Source of the DNA: Lysobacteraceae bacterium P
GTDB taxonomy: Bacteria > Pseudomonadota > Gammaproteobacteria > Xanthomonadales > Xanthomonadaceae
Direction of reading: 5' to 3'
Length of the DNA stretch: 64,000 nt
Assembly: GCA_005503055.1 (NCBI GenBank)
Contig: SCOX01000001.1
Location: 806,001-870,000, forward strand
Shown here: positions 1-9,304 of the stretch, piece after piece
How the letters are laid out: each line of letters starts with the position of its first letter
How positions within the stretch are numbered: the first letter of the stretch is position 1
The notes under the pieces: model-generated
Told to the model about the DNA's origin: nothing
Seen by the model: only the letters and a program-made list of their open reading frames with translations
Databases searched by the model: none
Translations under genes and position numbers: made by a program

Positions 1-59
1 ACCGGAGCCGATCGGTCGCCGTACCAGTACGCCGGGGGATTCACCGGACCCTTGCTCAC
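1..59 (-). CDS. lpxK: Tetraacyldisaccharide 4'-kinase LpxK, N-terminal fragment (cut by window edge)
   Basis: Only the first 19 codons are present. A GTG start at 59 lies 10 nt after the msbA stop, with a GAAGGAA-type ribosome binding site on the minus strand overlapping the msbA end. The peptide contains PAYWYGD, like the start of xanthomonad LpxK. LpxK phosphorylates the lipid A disaccharide at the inner membrane, and msbA-lpxK is a conserved gene pair. Identity rests mainly on this context because so little sequence is visible. Confidence 0.7.
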   Translation of the reverse strand, partial: MSKGPVNPPAYWYGDRSAP

Positions 60-69
60 CGTGCTTCCT

Positions 70-1818
70 TCATTCCGCCTCGCGGAACTGCATGCGATGC
101 AGATGTGCGTATAGGCCATCGAGCGCGAGCAGCTGCGAATGCGTGCCGCGCTCGACGATGCGGCCCTGGTCGAGCACGAGCACCTGGTCGGCGTGTTCGA
201 TCGTCGACAGGCGATGCGCGATGACCAGCGTGGTTCGGTTCGGCATGAGGTGGTCGAGCGCGCCCTGGACGAGGCGCTCGGACTCGGTGTCCAGCGCCGC
301 GGTGGCCTCGTCGAGGATCAGGATCGGCGCGTCCTTCAGCATCGCGCGGGCGATCGCCAGGCGCTGCCTCTGGCCGCCGGACAACCGTCCGCCCTTGGCC
401 CCGATGTCGGTCTGCAATCCTTCGGGCAGGCGCTCGACGAACTCCATCGCATTGGCGCCGCGCACCGCACGGTCCAGCGTCGCCGCGTCGGCGTGTTGCA
501 TTTCGCCGTAGGCGACGTTGGCCGCGACGGTGCCGTCGAAGAGCATGACCTGCTGTCCGACCAGCGCGACCTGGCGACGCAGGTCGGAGAGGCGATATTC
601 CTGCAGGGGATGACCGTCGAGCAGGATTTGCCCAGCCTCGATGTCGTAGAAGCGCGGAATCAGCTTGATCAGCGTGGACTTGCCGCTGCCGGAGCGGCCG
701 ACGATCGCGGTGACCGTACCCGGTCGCGCTTCGAAGGTGATCCCGGTCAACGCCGGCTCGGCCTGTCCCGGATAGCGCGCCGTGACGTCGCGGAATTCGA
801 TCAGGCCCTGCGCGCGTTCGAGCGGACGCGTGCCGGTGTCCACCTCATCGGGGGTGTCGAGCACATCGAACAGGCGTTCGGCCGAAGCCACGCCGCGCTG
901 CAACATGCCCTGCACGTTGGTGAGCTGCTTCAACGCGGGGATCACGGCGAGCATTGCCACCATGAGGCTGACGAATTCGCCGGCGCTGAGGCGGTTCTGC
1001 ATGGCTTCGCGGCCGGCGAAGAACAGCAGCAACGCCAGCCCGATCGCGCCCATCAGCTGGACCATCGCCGACGAAATGCTGCGCGTCGATTCGACTTTGA
1101 GGCTCAGGCGTCGGTGGTGGTCGGCCTGGCCCGAATAGCGCGCCAGTTCCGCCGATTGCGCGCCGTACACCTTCACTTCCTGATGGTTGGACAGTGCCTG
1201 GTCGGCGGACTGCAGCAGCTGCGCCCCGCTCTCCTGGATGCGATGGCCGATGCGCCGATAGCGGCGCCCGACCTTGTCCATCGTCCAGGCCAGCAGCGGC
1301 CCCATCAGCAGCACGGCCAGGGTCACGCGCCAACTGGTGTAGAGCATCACGCCCATCATCACCAGCACCTGCAGCGACTGCTGCAGCATCACCTTGGCCG
1401 CGTCGATGGCGGCCTGCGCAACCTGGTCGCTGTCCGAACCCAGACGGGTCAGCATCGACGACACCGGCTCGGTGTCGAAACGCAGACCCGGCAGGCGCAG
1501 GTATTTGCCCAACACCTGCACACGCAGGTCGCGCGCGATGCTGCGGCCCGCGCGCGCCATGAACGTGTCCGTCAGATAGCCTGCGACGCCGCGAACCACG
1601 AAGATGCCGATGATGGCCAGCGGCAACAGTAGGCTGACGTTCGGATTGCGGCTGACGAAGGTCTGGTCGACCATCGGGTTCATCAGCTTGGCGAACGCGC
1701 CGGCTGCGGCGGCTTCGATCAGCATGCCCACCAATGCGATAAGCAGCACGCCTCGATACGGCGCGACGAAGTGCAGCAGCCGGCGGTAGGTCTTCCAGGG
1801 CGACACGTTGTCGCTCAC
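70..1818 (-). CDS. msbA: Lipid A export ABC transporter MsbA
   Basis: A 582-residue half-transporter that flips lipid A-core across the inner membrane. The N-terminal half has six predicted membrane segments (ABC_membrane). The C-terminal nucleotide-binding domain shows a Walker A GRSGSGKST, the signature LSGGQRQR and a Walker B LILDEATAALD, followed by the AHRLST switch region. The GTG start at 1818 overlaps the exbD stop (GTGA), so translation is probably coupled. The order exbB-exbD-msbA-lpxK supports MsbA over a generic multidrug exporter. Length is typical. Confidence 0.95.
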   Translation of the reverse strand: MSDNVSPWKTYRRLLHFVAPYRGVLLIALVGMLIEAAAAGAFAKLMNPMVDQTFVSRNPNVSLLLPLAIIGIFVVRGVAGYLTDTFMARAGRSIARDLRVQVLGKYLRLPGLRFDTEPVSSMLTRLGSDSDQVAQAAIDAAKVMLQQSLQVLVMMGVMLYTSWRVTLAVLLMGPLLAWTMDKVGRRYRRIGHRIQESGAQLLQSADQALSNHQEVKVYGAQSAELARYSGQADHHRRLSLKVESTRSISSAMVQLMGAIGLALLLFFAGREAMQNRLSAGEFVSLMVAMLAVIPALKQLTNVQGMLQRGVASAERLFDVLDTPDEVDTGTRPLERAQGLIEFRDVTARYPGQAEPALTGITFEARPGTVTAIVGRSGSGKSTLIKLIPRFYDIEAGQILLDGHPLQEYRLSDLRRQVALVGQQVMLFDGTVAANVAYGEMQHADAATLDRAVRGANAMEFVERLPEGLQTDIGAKGGRLSGGQRQRLAIARAMLKDAPILILDEATAALDTESERLVQGALDHLMPNRTTLVIAHRLSTIEHADQVLVLDQGRIVERGTHSQLLALDGLYAHLHRMQFREAE

Positions 1819-2258
1819 CGCGCAGCCTCCGCGGCCGGTTCGCGCGTCTGCGGCGCGGTCGCGTTCATCACCTTGCGAAAGCCGAGCTGTCCGAGCGCGT
1901 CGTACACGGTGACGACGGCCTGGTACGGCGTGCGTGCGTCGGCGCGCAGCATGACCGGGCGATCGCGATCGTTGCCCGCGACTTCGGCGATAGTGCTCTT
2001 GAGCGATTCGACGTCGCTGCGCAGCACTTCGCGATCGTCGACGAAGTAACGGCCGTCGGCGTTCACCAGCACGATCAGCGCCTTGGCCGGATCGGTGTTG
2101 GCCTCGCCTGTTGCACGCGGCAATTCCAGCTTGAGTACGGAACGGGCGTCGAACGTGGCGGTGACGACGAAGAAGATGATCAACACCAGGATCACGTCGA
2201 TGAGCGGCACGAGGTCGATGTGCGGCTCATCGTCGCTGCGGTGGTCGCGAATACGCAT
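1815..2258 (-). CDS. exbD: Biopolymer transport protein ExbD/TolR family
   Basis: A 147-residue protein with a short cytoplasmic N-terminus (MRIRDHRSDDEPHIDLVPL), one membrane helix (about residues 18-38, VILVLIIFFVV) and a periplasmic domain. The Asp in IDLVPLIDV is the conserved proton-path residue of ExbD/TolR. With ExbB it forms a proton-driven motor, usually energising TonB or a TonB-like protein. No tonB is adjacent. In this gammaproteobacterial order the pair sits before msbA and its exact client is unclear. It starts 13 nt after exbB and overlaps msbA by 4 nt. Confidence 0.92.
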   Translation of the reverse strand: MRIRDHRSDDEPHIDLVPLIDVILVLIIFFVVTATFDARSVLKLELPRATGEANTDPAKALIVLVNADGRYFVDDREVLRSDVESLKSTIAEVAGNDRDRPVMLRADARTPYQAVVTVYDALGQLGFRKVMNATAPQTREPAAEAAR

Positions 2259-2271
2259 CGGGCCGGTCGCC

Positions 2272-2907
2272 TCAGGCCGCCTGCGGCGCGCGCACGGCAG
2301 TCGCCGGGCGGGTGTCGAGCGTGTCCATCAGCGCGATGGCCTCGTGTTCCATCGCCACGATGTACTCGGAGATGCGGCCGCGGAACCAGCGGTGCGCCAT
2401 CAGCGCGGGGATCGCGACGATCATGCCGGCCGCGGTGCACACCAGCGCCTTGCCGATGCCGCCGGCGAGCTGGTTCACGTCGCCGATGCCGTGGTCGAGG
2501 ATGCCCAGGAACATCTGGATCATGCCGACGACGGTGCCGAACAGACCCAGCAGCGGGCCAGCCGCGGCGATGGTGCCGAGCGTGTTCAGGTAGCGCTCCA
2601 TCTTGTGGACGAGATGGCGACCGACGTCTTCGATGCGCTCGCGGATCTGGTCGCGTGGACGCAGGCGCACGTCGAGCGCGGCGGCCAGCAGCTCGCCCAG
2701 CGGCGAGGTGCGGCGCAGGGATTCGATGTGGGCGGGGTCCAGCTTGCCGCTCCCCGCCCAGGTGCGGACTTCCTTGCCCAGGTTGGGCGGCAGCACGGCG
2801 CTGCGACGCAGTGTCCAGGCGCGCTCGACGATCAGCGTCAGGGCCAGCACGGACAGCAACAACAGCGGAATCATCGGCCAACCGCCGGCCTTGACCAGTT
2901 CCAGCAC
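2272..2907 (-). CDS. exbB: Biopolymer transport protein ExbB (MotA/TolQ/ExbB family)
   Basis: The preferred start is GTG at 2907, giving 211 residues (VLELVKAGGWPMIPLLLL). It lies 5 nt after the comEC stop, with a GGAGGGG ribosome binding site on the minus strand inside the end of comEC. A longer in-frame extension to 2997 would run deep into comEC and lacks homologous-looking sequence. The protein has an N-terminal helix and a paired helix region (TIAAAGPLLGLFGTVVGMIQ, then GGIGKALVCTAAGMIVAIPA), the classic MotA/TolQ/ExbB signature. It partners with the following exbD. Confidence 0.92.
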   Translation of the reverse strand: MLELVKAGGWPMIPLLLLSVLALTLIVERAWTLRRSAVLPPNLGKEVRTWAGSGKLDPAHIESLRRTSPLGELLAAALDVRLRPRDQIRERIEDVGRHLVHKMERYLNTLGTIAAAGPLLGLFGTVVGMIQMFLGILDHGIGDVNQLAGGIGKALVCTAAGMIVAIPALMAHRWFRGRISEYIVAMEHEAIALMDTLDTRPATAVRAPQAA

Positions 2908-2912
2908 GCGAA

Positions 2913-5300
2913 CTACCCCTCCGGCCCTCGGCCGTCTCGATCTGGCCGATAGGATAGCCCAGGCGGATGCGACTCCCCCCGTCGGGCGGCGTCCCACAGC
3001 CGCGGGTGTGCCTGCCGTCGCGCTTCCACCTCCACGCCGCGTTCGCTCAGGCGCACGCGCAAGGCTCCCCCGGCCGCGGTGTCGAGCACGCTGGCGCCGG
3101 CCCGTCGCCAGCGTTCGACCACGGATGCGCGAGGGTGGCCGAAACGGTTGCCGTGACCCGACGAGACCAGCGCCACCGCCGCGCCCGTCCCTGCGACGAA
3201 CGCGGGATCCGAAGAGCTCGCGCTGCCGTGGTGCGCGACCAGCACCACGTCCGCGCGGACCTCGCCGGGCGCATCGCGCACGAGGCGACGTTCGATCACC
3301 TCACCGATGTCCCCCGTCAACAAGGCCGCGCGCCCCTGCGCCTCGACCCGCAGGACGCAACTGGACTCGTTGCGCAGGTAGGGAAAGTCCGCCGGCGGAT
3401 GCAGGAAGCGAAAGCGAACGCCGTCCCAGGTCCACTGCGCGCCGGCGCGGCAGGGCGCGCTGCCGGGCATGGTCAGGCCTTCGGGGGCATACAGTTGCGC
3501 AGCCGGGAACAAGCGGCTCACCGCCGACCATCCGCCGACATGATCGTTGTCGCCATGGCTGACGACCGCCGCGTCGAGGTGCGGCACGCCCAGCGCGTGG
3601 AGCACCGGCACGACAGCCCGCTCACCCGCGTCGAACCCATCGGGCACCGCCGGGCCCATATCGACCAGCGCCGCATGGCGCGCGGTTCGGACCAGCACCG
3701 ACAGCCCCTGCCCCACGTCGATCACCACCAGCTCGGCTTGCCCGTGCTCAGGCAGGCGGCGGTCCGGCCACAGCAGGGGCAACCACATCAGCATCGCCAG
3801 CGGCTTGCCCGGAGTGCCTCGCGGCAGCAGCAACCAGAAGGCGCCGAGCAGGGCCAATGGAAGCGCGAACCAGCCAGGCTCGGGGAGCCACCAAAGCGAC
3901 AACGGGCTTGCGGCCAGGCGCTCGAACAGCGGCCACGCCAGATCGAAGCACCACACCGCCGCCCGCCACGCCCAAGCCCCTGCGCCGGCATGCAGCGATT
4001 CCAGCCCCAGCCCCACCAGGGACAGCGGCACCACGACCAGACTCCACCACGGCACGGCGACCAGGTTCGCCAAGGGACCGGCCAACGACGCCTGGCCGAA
4101 CAGGATCGCTGCGAGCGGCAGCAAGCCGAGCGTGGCCACACCCTGCGCGGAAAGAAAGTCGCGCACCACGCGACCGCCACTGTCCGGCAGGCACCAAAGC
4201 AACCATGCGACGCCGGCAAAGCTCAGCCAGAAACCCGCGGCCAGCACGGCGAGTGGATCGACCAGCACCATGGCGAACGCCGCGAGAGCGAGACACTCGC
4301 CGGCCGGCATCCGTCGTCGGGCCATCCGCAGGGCGGCGACCAGGGCGATCATCAGCGCCGTGCGAACCGTCGGCAGGGCAAAGCCGGCGACGGCGGTGTA
4401 CACGCCCGCGCCGATCGCGCCCGCCGCCGCGGCGGCGATCTGCGCAGGAATTCGGCGCGCAAGCATCGGCCACACCCACCATCCGCCGCGAACCAGCAAC
4501 GCGAAGAAGCCCGCCACCAGGCCGACATGGAAGCCGGAGATCGCAATGAGGTGGGTCAGGCCATTCGCGCGCAGGACATGCCAGTCCGCATCGTCGAAGC
4601 CGCGCACGTCGCCCAACGCGAGGGCGCGGACGAAACGCGCCGACGGACGATGCACGCTGACGACAATGCGGTCCGACATCGCATCGCGCCAGGCATCGGC
4701 GCCTCTCGCGGGTGACAGAAGGCGGGCGGACTTGGGGTTGCGCACATAACCCATCGCCGCGATTCGCTGCGCCATCGCGAACTTCTCTGCATCCGTGCCA
4801 CCGGGATTGCGAAGGCCGCGCGGCGCGCGAAGACGGACGTCGAAGCGCCAGCGCTGGCCGGCGCGAAGCAGGCCGCGGCGCGCGGGATCGTCTTCGTACC
4901 AGGACAGTCGAAGGTCGCGCCCACGCAAGGCAAGGTGAGGCGCGTCGTCATCGGCGCGAAACAGGAAGCGGCTCCGGCGCGGTTCGTGTTCGGGGAGCTC
5001 CCTGATATGCCCGGTCACGACTACGTCCTGCCGCGAGGGGACAGAAGGCACTTGCAGCGACAACGCGTGCGCCACGTGCAGGCCCGCGAGCGCGTGGCCG
5101 GCCAGCAGCCAACCCAGCAACAGCGCGTGCGGTCTCGGCGATGCGATGCCCGACCAGATACTCCATGCACCCAGGCCGAGCACCGCGAGCGAAACCCACC
5201 ACGGCAGCAACCCCGGTGACCAGAGGCAGAGGCAGACGCCGGCCAGCAGTGCAAGCGAGGCGGCGATTCCGAGGGGCGGCGTCCTTGCCGCGGGCGGCAT
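2913..5300 (-). CDS. comEC: DNA internalization-related competence protein ComEC/Rec2
   Basis: A 795-residue inner-membrane channel protein for uptake of single-stranded DNA during natural transformation. Three regions are visible. The first is an N-terminal membrane/OB-like DUF4131 region. The second is a central competence domain with many membrane helices and the motif LTHLIAISGFHVGLVAG. The third is a C-terminal metallo-beta-lactamase-like domain with VIDVGQGLSVLV, SHGDNDHVGG and AHHGSASS, the metal-binding histidines and aspartates. The ATG at 5300 is 3 nt after the lolD stop. All three regions look intact, so competence is plausible. Confidence 0.95.
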   Translation of the reverse strand: MPPAARTPPLGIAASLALLAGVCLCLWSPGLLPWWVSLAVLGLGAWSIWSGIASPRPHALLLGWLLAGHALAGLHVAHALSLQVPSVPSRQDVVVTGHIRELPEHEPRRSRFLFRADDDAPHLALRGRDLRLSWYEDDPARRGLLRAGQRWRFDVRLRAPRGLRNPGGTDAEKFAMAQRIAAMGYVRNPKSARLLSPARGADAWRDAMSDRIVVSVHRPSARFVRALALGDVRGFDDADWHVLRANGLTHLIAISGFHVGLVAGFFALLVRGGWWVWPMLARRIPAQIAAAAAGAIGAGVYTAVAGFALPTVRTALMIALVAALRMARRRMPAGECLALAAFAMVLVDPLAVLAAGFWLSFAGVAWLLWCLPDSGGRVVRDFLSAQGVATLGLLPLAAILFGQASLAGPLANLVAVPWWSLVVVPLSLVGLGLESLHAGAGAWAWRAAVWCFDLAWPLFERLAASPLSLWWLPEPGWFALPLALLGAFWLLLPRGTPGKPLAMLMWLPLLWPDRRLPEHGQAELVVIDVGQGLSVLVRTARHAALVDMGPAVPDGFDAGERAVVPVLHALGVPHLDAAVVSHGDNDHVGGWSAVSRLFPAAQLYAPEGLTMPGSAPCRAGAQWTWDGVRFRFLHPPADFPYLRNESSCVLRVEAQGRAALLTGDIGEVIERRLVRDAPGEVRADVVLVAHHGSASSSDPAFVAGTGAAVALVSSGHGNRFGHPRASVVERWRRAGASVLDTAAGGALRVRLSERGVEVEARRQAHPRLWDAARRGESHPPGLSYRPDRDGRGPEG

Positions 5301-5303
5301 CCG

Positions 5304-6026
5304 TTACACCTCGCCGGGGTCCAGCTGGCGCAACTTGCCTTCGTGCAGTTCCAGCACGCGGTCGAGGCGGCGTGCCAGACGACGGTCATGGGTGACCAGC
5401 ACGAGCGCGGTGTGCTGTTCGCGGTTCAACGCGAGCATCAGTTCGAATACCGTTTCGGCGGTCTTCTCGTCGAGATTGCCGGTGGGCTCGTCTCCGAGCA
5501 CACAGGCCGGGCGATTGACCAGCGCACGCGCTACCGCGGCACGTTGGCGCTCGCCGCCCGACAACTCGCCCGGCTTGTGCTCGAGGCGATGACCCAGTCC
5601 CACCGATTCCAGCAATGCCCTCGCCCGCTTCGTTGCGTCCGGCACGTGTGCGCCCGAAAGCAGCACCGGCAGCATGACGTTCTCCAGTGCGGTGAACTCC
5701 GGCAGCAGGTGATGGAACTGGTACACGAAGCCCAGCGACTTGTTGCGCAACGCGCCGCGATGGGCGTCGGAGAGCGCGCTCATCTTCTGTCCGGCGACGA
5801 ACACCTCGCCTGCGGTCGGTGTGTCGAGCCCACCGAGTAGATGAAGCAGCGTGCTCTTGCCAGCGCCGGATGCCCCGAGGATGGCGACGGTCTCGCCGGA
5901 CTGCACCGACAGTTCCAGACCCGCGAAGACCGGCGTGCGCAGCGTGCCCTCGGCGTAGGTCATGGCCAGGCCTTCGGCACGGATCGCCTCGCCCTGGTGT
6001 TTGCTTGTCTGCATCGTCTCACTCAT
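5304..6026 (-). CDS. lolD: Lipoprotein-releasing ABC transporter ATPase LolD
   Basis: A 240-residue ATPase powering extraction of outer-membrane lipoproteins from the inner membrane and their transfer to LolA. It shows Walker [10 protein letters not shown], the Q-loop region [17 protein letters not shown] (characteristic of LolD), the signature LSGGERQR and Walker [13 protein letters not shown]. The start overlaps the lolC/E stop by 8 nt, as expected for a coupled permease-ATPase pair. Confidence 0.95.
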   Translation of the reverse strand: MSETMQTSKHQGEAIRAEGLAMTYAEGTLRTPVFAGLELSVQSGETVAILGASGAGKSTLLHLLGGLDTPTAGEVFVAGQKMSALSDAHRGALRNKSLGFVYQFHHLLPEFTALENVMLPVLLSGAHVPDATKRARALLESVGLGHRLEHKPGELSGGERQRAAVARALVNRPACVLGDEPTGNLDEKTAETVFELMLALNREQHTALVLVTHDRRLARRLDRVLELHEGKLRQLDPGEV

Positions 6027-7263
6027 AACGCAGCGCCTCCGCCGGTGCCGTGCGCGCTGCGCGCCAGGCGGGGTAGATCGTGGCGAAAAACGCCATGACG
6101 AGCGCCACCGTGGCGATCACGACCACGTCGCTTGCCTGCAGGTCGGTCGGCAGGCCGGTGATGTAGTAGACGTCCTCGGGGAGCAACTGCACGCCAATGA
6201 CGGCTTCGATGCCCTTGAGGATGTGCTCCAGGTTCAGCGTCAGCACGATGCCGCCGACGACGCCGATGACGGTGCCGATGACGCCGATCAGCGTGCCCTG
6301 CACCACGAATACCTGCATGACGCCGCGCGGCGTGAGGCCAAGCGTACGCAGGATCGCGATGTCGGCCTGTTTGTCGGTGACCAGCATCACCTGCGAGCTG
6401 ACCAGGTTGAACGCGCCCATCGCGATGATCAGCGAGAGCAGGATCGCCATGATGGTCTTTTCCATCTTGAGCGCCCGGAACATGTTGGCGTTCTCGCTGG
6501 TCCAGTCGCTGACGCGATACGGCCCGCCCAGCGACACGGCCAGGTCGCGCGCCACGTCCCAGGCCAGGTCCATGTCGTGCAGGCGCAGACGCACGCCGGT
6601 CACGCCATCCCCCATGCGCAGCACGCGCTGCATGTCATGCATGTTGGTGACGGCCAGGCCCTTGTCGTATTCGTTGTAACCGGCCTCGAAGATGCCGCTT
6701 ACCGTGAAGCGCTTGAGTTGCGGCACCGCGCCCAGTGGCGTGCTGCGGAAATCGGTGGTGGTCATCACGACGCTGTCGCCGATGCCCACGCCGAGCCATA
6801 GCGCCAGCTCCTTGCCGAGCACGATGTTGAAGCGACCGGGTGCGAGCGAATCGAGCTTGCCCTCCACCATCTTCTCGGCCAGCACGGAGACCTTGCCTTC
6901 CTGCTCCGGCACCACGCCGCGGACCAGGGCCGGCTGGTTGCGCGCGCCGGACAGAAGGGCTTCCTTCTCGATGTACGGCGCGGCGCCAGCGACGCGCGGG
7001 TCGGCGACGGCCTTGGCGATGGCGGTCTGCCATTCCGTCAGTGGCTCGCCATAGGCGCTGACGGTCGCGTGCGCGGCCATCTGCAACATGCGGTCGCGGA
7101 TCTCGCGCTGGAAGCCGCTCATCACCGCCAGCGTGGTGATCAGCGCCATCACGCCGAGCGCAATGCCCGCGATGGAGGCCAGGGAAATGAAGGAGATGAA
7201 GCCGTTTCGGCGTTTGGCGCGCAGGTAGCGCAGGCCGATGGCTACTGGGATGGGTTTGAACAT
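6019..7263 (-). CDS. lolC: Lipoprotein-releasing ABC transporter permease LolC/LolE family
   Basis: A 414-residue permease: N-terminal membrane helix, long periplasmic domain (about residues 50-270), then three C-terminal helices of the FtsX/MacB type ([35 protein letters not shown], and the last 30 residues). Only one permease gene accompanies lolD here. The active transporter is therefore either a homodimer (LolF type) or uses a partner encoded elsewhere. It starts with ATG at 7263, 6 nt after ygfX. Assignment between lolC, lolE and lolF is uncertain. Confidence 0.9.
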   Translation of the reverse strand: MFKPIPVAIGLRYLRAKRRNGFISFISLASIAGIALGVMALITTLAVMSGFQREIRDRMLQMAAHATVSAYGEPLTEWQTAIAKAVADPRVAGAAPYIEKEALLSGARNQPALVRGVVPEQEGKVSVLAEKMVEGKLDSLAPGRFNIVLGKELALWLGVGIGDSVVMTTTDFRSTPLGAVPQLKRFTVSGIFEAGYNEYDKGLAVTNMHDMQRVLRMGDGVTGVRLRLHDMDLAWDVARDLAVSLGGPYRVSDWTSENANMFRALKMEKTIMAILLSLIIAMGAFNLVSSQVMLVTDKQADIAILRTLGLTPRGVMQVFVVQGTLIGVIGTVIGVVGGIVLTLNLEHILKGIEAVIGVQLLPEDVYYITGLPTDLQASDVVVIATVALVMAFFATIYPAWRAARTAPAEALRYE

Positions 7264-7269
7264 AGCGGG

Positions 7270-7719
7270 CTAGGATGCCATCGATGGCCCGGGCTGGGCA
7301 GTCGGTTGGACCGGAAAGGCCAGCCTCAGTTCACGGCGTTCATGCGCAGGGAGCGTGTCGGGCCACCAGATCAGGCGCTGCCGGCGGCCGTTGCCCGCGT
7401 CGAATCGCAGGAACGCCAGCGGTCCGCGCCAGTGCAGGCGGACGTCGTCGATAGCCGCACCGTCCAGCGTGGCGCGCCCATCGGCGACCACGGTCAACAT
7501 CCGCGCCGGGCGATGCTGCTCGCGGCGCGCCAGCCGGACGCCCTCCCCGCCGGCCGCCAGTGCCAGCGGAATCGCGAACGCCAGCGGCATTTCGCTGGCC
7601 AATACGCTGAAGGCGGCCAGCAGTCCCAATGCGAACAGCGTCAGCGTCAGCCAGCGCGAGGGCCGCCACTCAAGGCGGCAAGGCGCGGATACGTGCGACG
7701 AGGTCGGCGAGCTCGGCAT
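7270..7719 (-). CDS. ygfX: YgfX/CptA family inner-membrane protein
   Basis: About 149 residues from an ATG at 7719. The first 16 residues lie in an overlap with sdhE. No strong ribosome binding site decides the start, and a shorter form is possible. It has two adjacent membrane helices (about residues 22-55), then a soluble domain with [19 protein letters not shown], closely resembling the C-terminus of E. coli YgfX. In enterobacteria YgfX lies directly downstream of sdhE (ygfY) and was described as CptA, the toxin of a pair affecting cell shape. Here the same order is kept, which supports the call. Confidence 0.75.
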   Translation of the reverse strand: MPSSPTSSHVSAPCRLEWRPSRWLTLTLFALGLLAAFSVLASEMPLAFAIPLALAAGGEGVRLARREQHRPARMLTVVADGRATLDGAAIDDVRLHWRGPLAFLRFDAGNGRRQRLIWWPDTLPAHERRELRLAFPVQPTAQPGPSMAS

Positions 7720-7924
7720 CGGCGGGGGCTTCGTGCTCCATGAACCAGTGCCAGAGCTTATCGTCCTCGACTTCCAGCAAACGTAGGAAAACCACGTGTT
7801 CCGACTCGGGTGCTTGCCGCCATGCGCGGTCAAGATACCGCTCGAGAAGCCGGTCGAGTTCGCGCATCCCGCGGCGCGAACGCCAGCGCAGGCGACTGAG
7901 CTCGCGTTGGACGTCCTGGCTCAT
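7670..7924 (-). CDS. sdhE: FAD assembly factor SdhE
   Basis: An 84-residue SdhE/SDHAF2 family protein that promotes covalent flavinylation of SdhA. It shows the family's [10 protein letters not shown] motif near residue 15, corresponding to the RGxxE flavinylation motif, then [14 protein letters not shown]. The chosen ATG (7924) overlaps the stop of the upstream MAPEG gene (ATGA). Longer in-frame starts run into that gene and were not used. It is separated from sdhCDAB only by the MAPEG gene and a terminator. Confidence 0.9.
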   Translation of the reverse strand: MSQDVQRELSRLRWRSRRGMRELDRLLERYLDRAWRQAPESEHVVFLRLLEVEDDKLWHWFMEHEAPADAELADLVARIRALPP

Positions 7925-8343
7925 GCACGCCACCAGCCCAGGGCGATCGCGCCCCATAGCACCCACAGGACCAGGCCGCCGGCGAGGTAGGCATAGAACC
8001 GGTGCATGACCTTGTTGTAGCTGCAATGGATCGCGCTATGGACGATGCGCGCCAGCACGAACAGCCACGCAAGCGACACCGTCACCGCGTTTACCTGCCC
8101 CGTCAGCGCGGCCACCACCAGCGCCAGGTAGAACAGCACCGGCAGCTCGAACAGGTTTCGGAAATTGTCGGCCGCGCAGCTGTCGGTCAGTCGCGCGGCG
8201 GATTGCGCCGAGGTGGCGACCGCCTGCGGATGGATGCGCTCGCGCTTCATCTGGCCGATGCGGATGACGTACATGCGCCACCAGACCACGCAGGTGAGCG
8301 CGACCATCGCCATCGCCGGCAGGAAGATCAGTCTGATGTCCAT
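7921..8343 (-). CDS. MAPEG family membrane protein
   Basis: A 140-residue, four-helix membrane protein of the MAPEG (YecN/Mlr) family. It has the conserved [23 protein letters not shown] stretch, of which the N-F-x-N-x-F-E-x-P core is diagnostic, and a later [10 protein letters not shown]. The ATG at 8343 has a GGGGAG ribosome binding site 5 nt upstream, better than a TTG at 8355. Eukaryotic relatives are glutathione transferases or leukotriene synthases; the bacterial function is not established. It begins 22 nt after the sdh terminator and is probably its own promoter-driven unit leading into sdhE. Confidence 0.85.
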   Translation of the reverse strand: MDIRLIFLPAMAMVALTCVVWWRMYVIRIGQMKRERIHPQAVATSAQSAARLTDSCAADNFRNLFELPVLFYLALVVAALTGQVNAVTVSLAWLFVLARIVHSAIHCSYNKVMHRFYAYLAGGLVLWVLWGAIALGWWRA

Positions 8344-8364
8344 GTCACTCCCCAAATGCCCTGG

Positions 8365-8390
8365 AAAAAAGGGCGCACTCGCGTGCGCCC
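8365..8390 (-). terminator. Intrinsic terminator after sdhCDAB
   Basis: Perfect 8-bp stem gggcgcac/gtgcgccc with a 4-nt loop (8371-8390), followed on the minus strand by six Ts (8365-8370). It lies about 32 nt after the sdhB stop and should end the sdh operon before the MAPEG gene. Confidence 0.9.
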
Positions 8391-8421
8391 TTCGTCATCG
8401 TTCCCATCGCGAACCGCGCGA

Positions 8422-9204
8422 TCAGGCGCGGCGCGCCAGCATGAGCTTCTTGATCTCGCCGATCGCCTGCGCGGGGTTCAGACCCTTCGGGCAGGTGCGC
8501 GCGCAGTTCATGATGGTGTGGCAGCGGTACAGCTTGAACGGATCTTCCAGGTCGTCCAGACGTGCGCCGGTGTCCTCGTCGCGCGAGTCGACGATCCAGC
8601 GGTATGCCTGCAGCAGGATCGCCGGACCCAGGTAGCGGTCGCCGTTCCACCAGTAGCTGGGGCAACTGGTCGAGCAGCACGCGCACAGGATGCACTCGTA
8701 CAGGCCGTCGAGCTTCTTGCGGTCTTCCGGTGACTGCAGGCGCTCGCGGTCGGACGGCGACGGGCTTTGCGTGCGCAGCCAAGGCTTGATCGACGCGTAC
8801 TGCGCGTAGAAGTGCGTCAGGTCGGGAACGAGATCCTTCACCACCGGCATGTGCGGCAGCGGATAGATCGGCACGTCGCCGCTGCTGCAGTCCTCGATGG
8901 CCTTGGTGCAGGCCAGCGTGTTGGTGCCGTCGATGTTCATTGCGCACGAACCGCAGATGCCTTCGCGGCACGAGCGGCGGAACGTCAGCGTCGGGTCGAT
9001 CTCGTTCTTGATCTTGATCAGCGCGTCCAGAACCATCGGGCCGCACGTCGCCATGTCCACCTCGTAGGTGTCCACGCGCGGGTTCATGCCGTCGTCGGGG
9101 TTCCAGCGGTAGACCTTGAAGGTGCGCGCCTGCTTGGCGCCCTGCGCCGGCCAGTGGCGGCCCTTCTGGATCTGCGAGTTCTTCGGGAGGGTAAATTCGG
9201 CCAT
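8422..9204 (-). CDS. sdhB: Succinate dehydrogenase iron-sulfur subunit SdhB
   Basis: A 260-residue subunit carrying the three Fe-S clusters that pass electrons from SdhA flavin to quinone. Cysteine motifs for [2Fe-2S] (CREGICGSC plus a downstream Cys), [4Fe-4S] ([12 protein letters not shown]) and [3Fe-4S] ([17 protein letters not shown]) are all intact. It is the last gene of sdhCDAB. It starts 100 nt after sdhA, an unusually long gap for this operon, filled by a repeat element. Confidence 0.97.
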   Translation of the reverse strand: MAEFTLPKNSQIQKGRHWPAQGAKQARTFKVYRWNPDDGMNPRVDTYEVDMATCGPMVLDALIKIKNEIDPTLTFRRSCREGICGSCAMNIDGTNTLACTKAIEDCSSGDVPIYPLPHMPVVKDLVPDLTHFYAQYASIKPWLRTQSPSPSDRERLQSPEDRKKLDGLYECILCACCSTSCPSYWWNGDRYLGPAILLQAYRWIVDSRDEDTGARLDDLEDPFKLYRCHTIMNCARTCPKGLNPAQAIGEIKKLMLARRA

Positions 9205-9213
9205 GGCTTGAAG

Positions 9214-9302
9214 TCCGGGATTCGGGATTGGAGATTCGAGATTCGTGGAAGCGGGTCAGGTCGCTGATGTTGCCCTTGCGAATCCCGAATCTCGAATCTC
9301 GG
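9214..9302. repeat. Inverted-repeat element between sdhA and sdhB
   Basis: Left arm 9216-9245 is built of gattcggga/gagattcg units. Right arm 9278-9302 (cgaatcccgaatctcg) is its inverted counterpart, with about 32 nt between. A related element with the same arm motif and the same cttgcgaatc junction occurs at 31164-31273, and short tandem copies lie at 33347. It can fold into a long hairpin in the sdh transcript. Confidence 0.75.
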
Positions 9303-9304
9303 CC

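Noticed and set aside
139-1632. Very long open frames opposite msbA, sdhA, fumA, E1 and others
   Set aside because: They run antisense to clearly coding genes, are Arg/His/Ala/Pro-rich, and lack recognisable domains; they are a by-product of high-GC codon bias.
2908-2997. N-terminal extension of ExbB into comEC
   Set aside because: The GTG at 2907 has a strong ribosome binding site 5 nt after the comEC stop, and the extension is Arg/Ala-rich shadow sequence.
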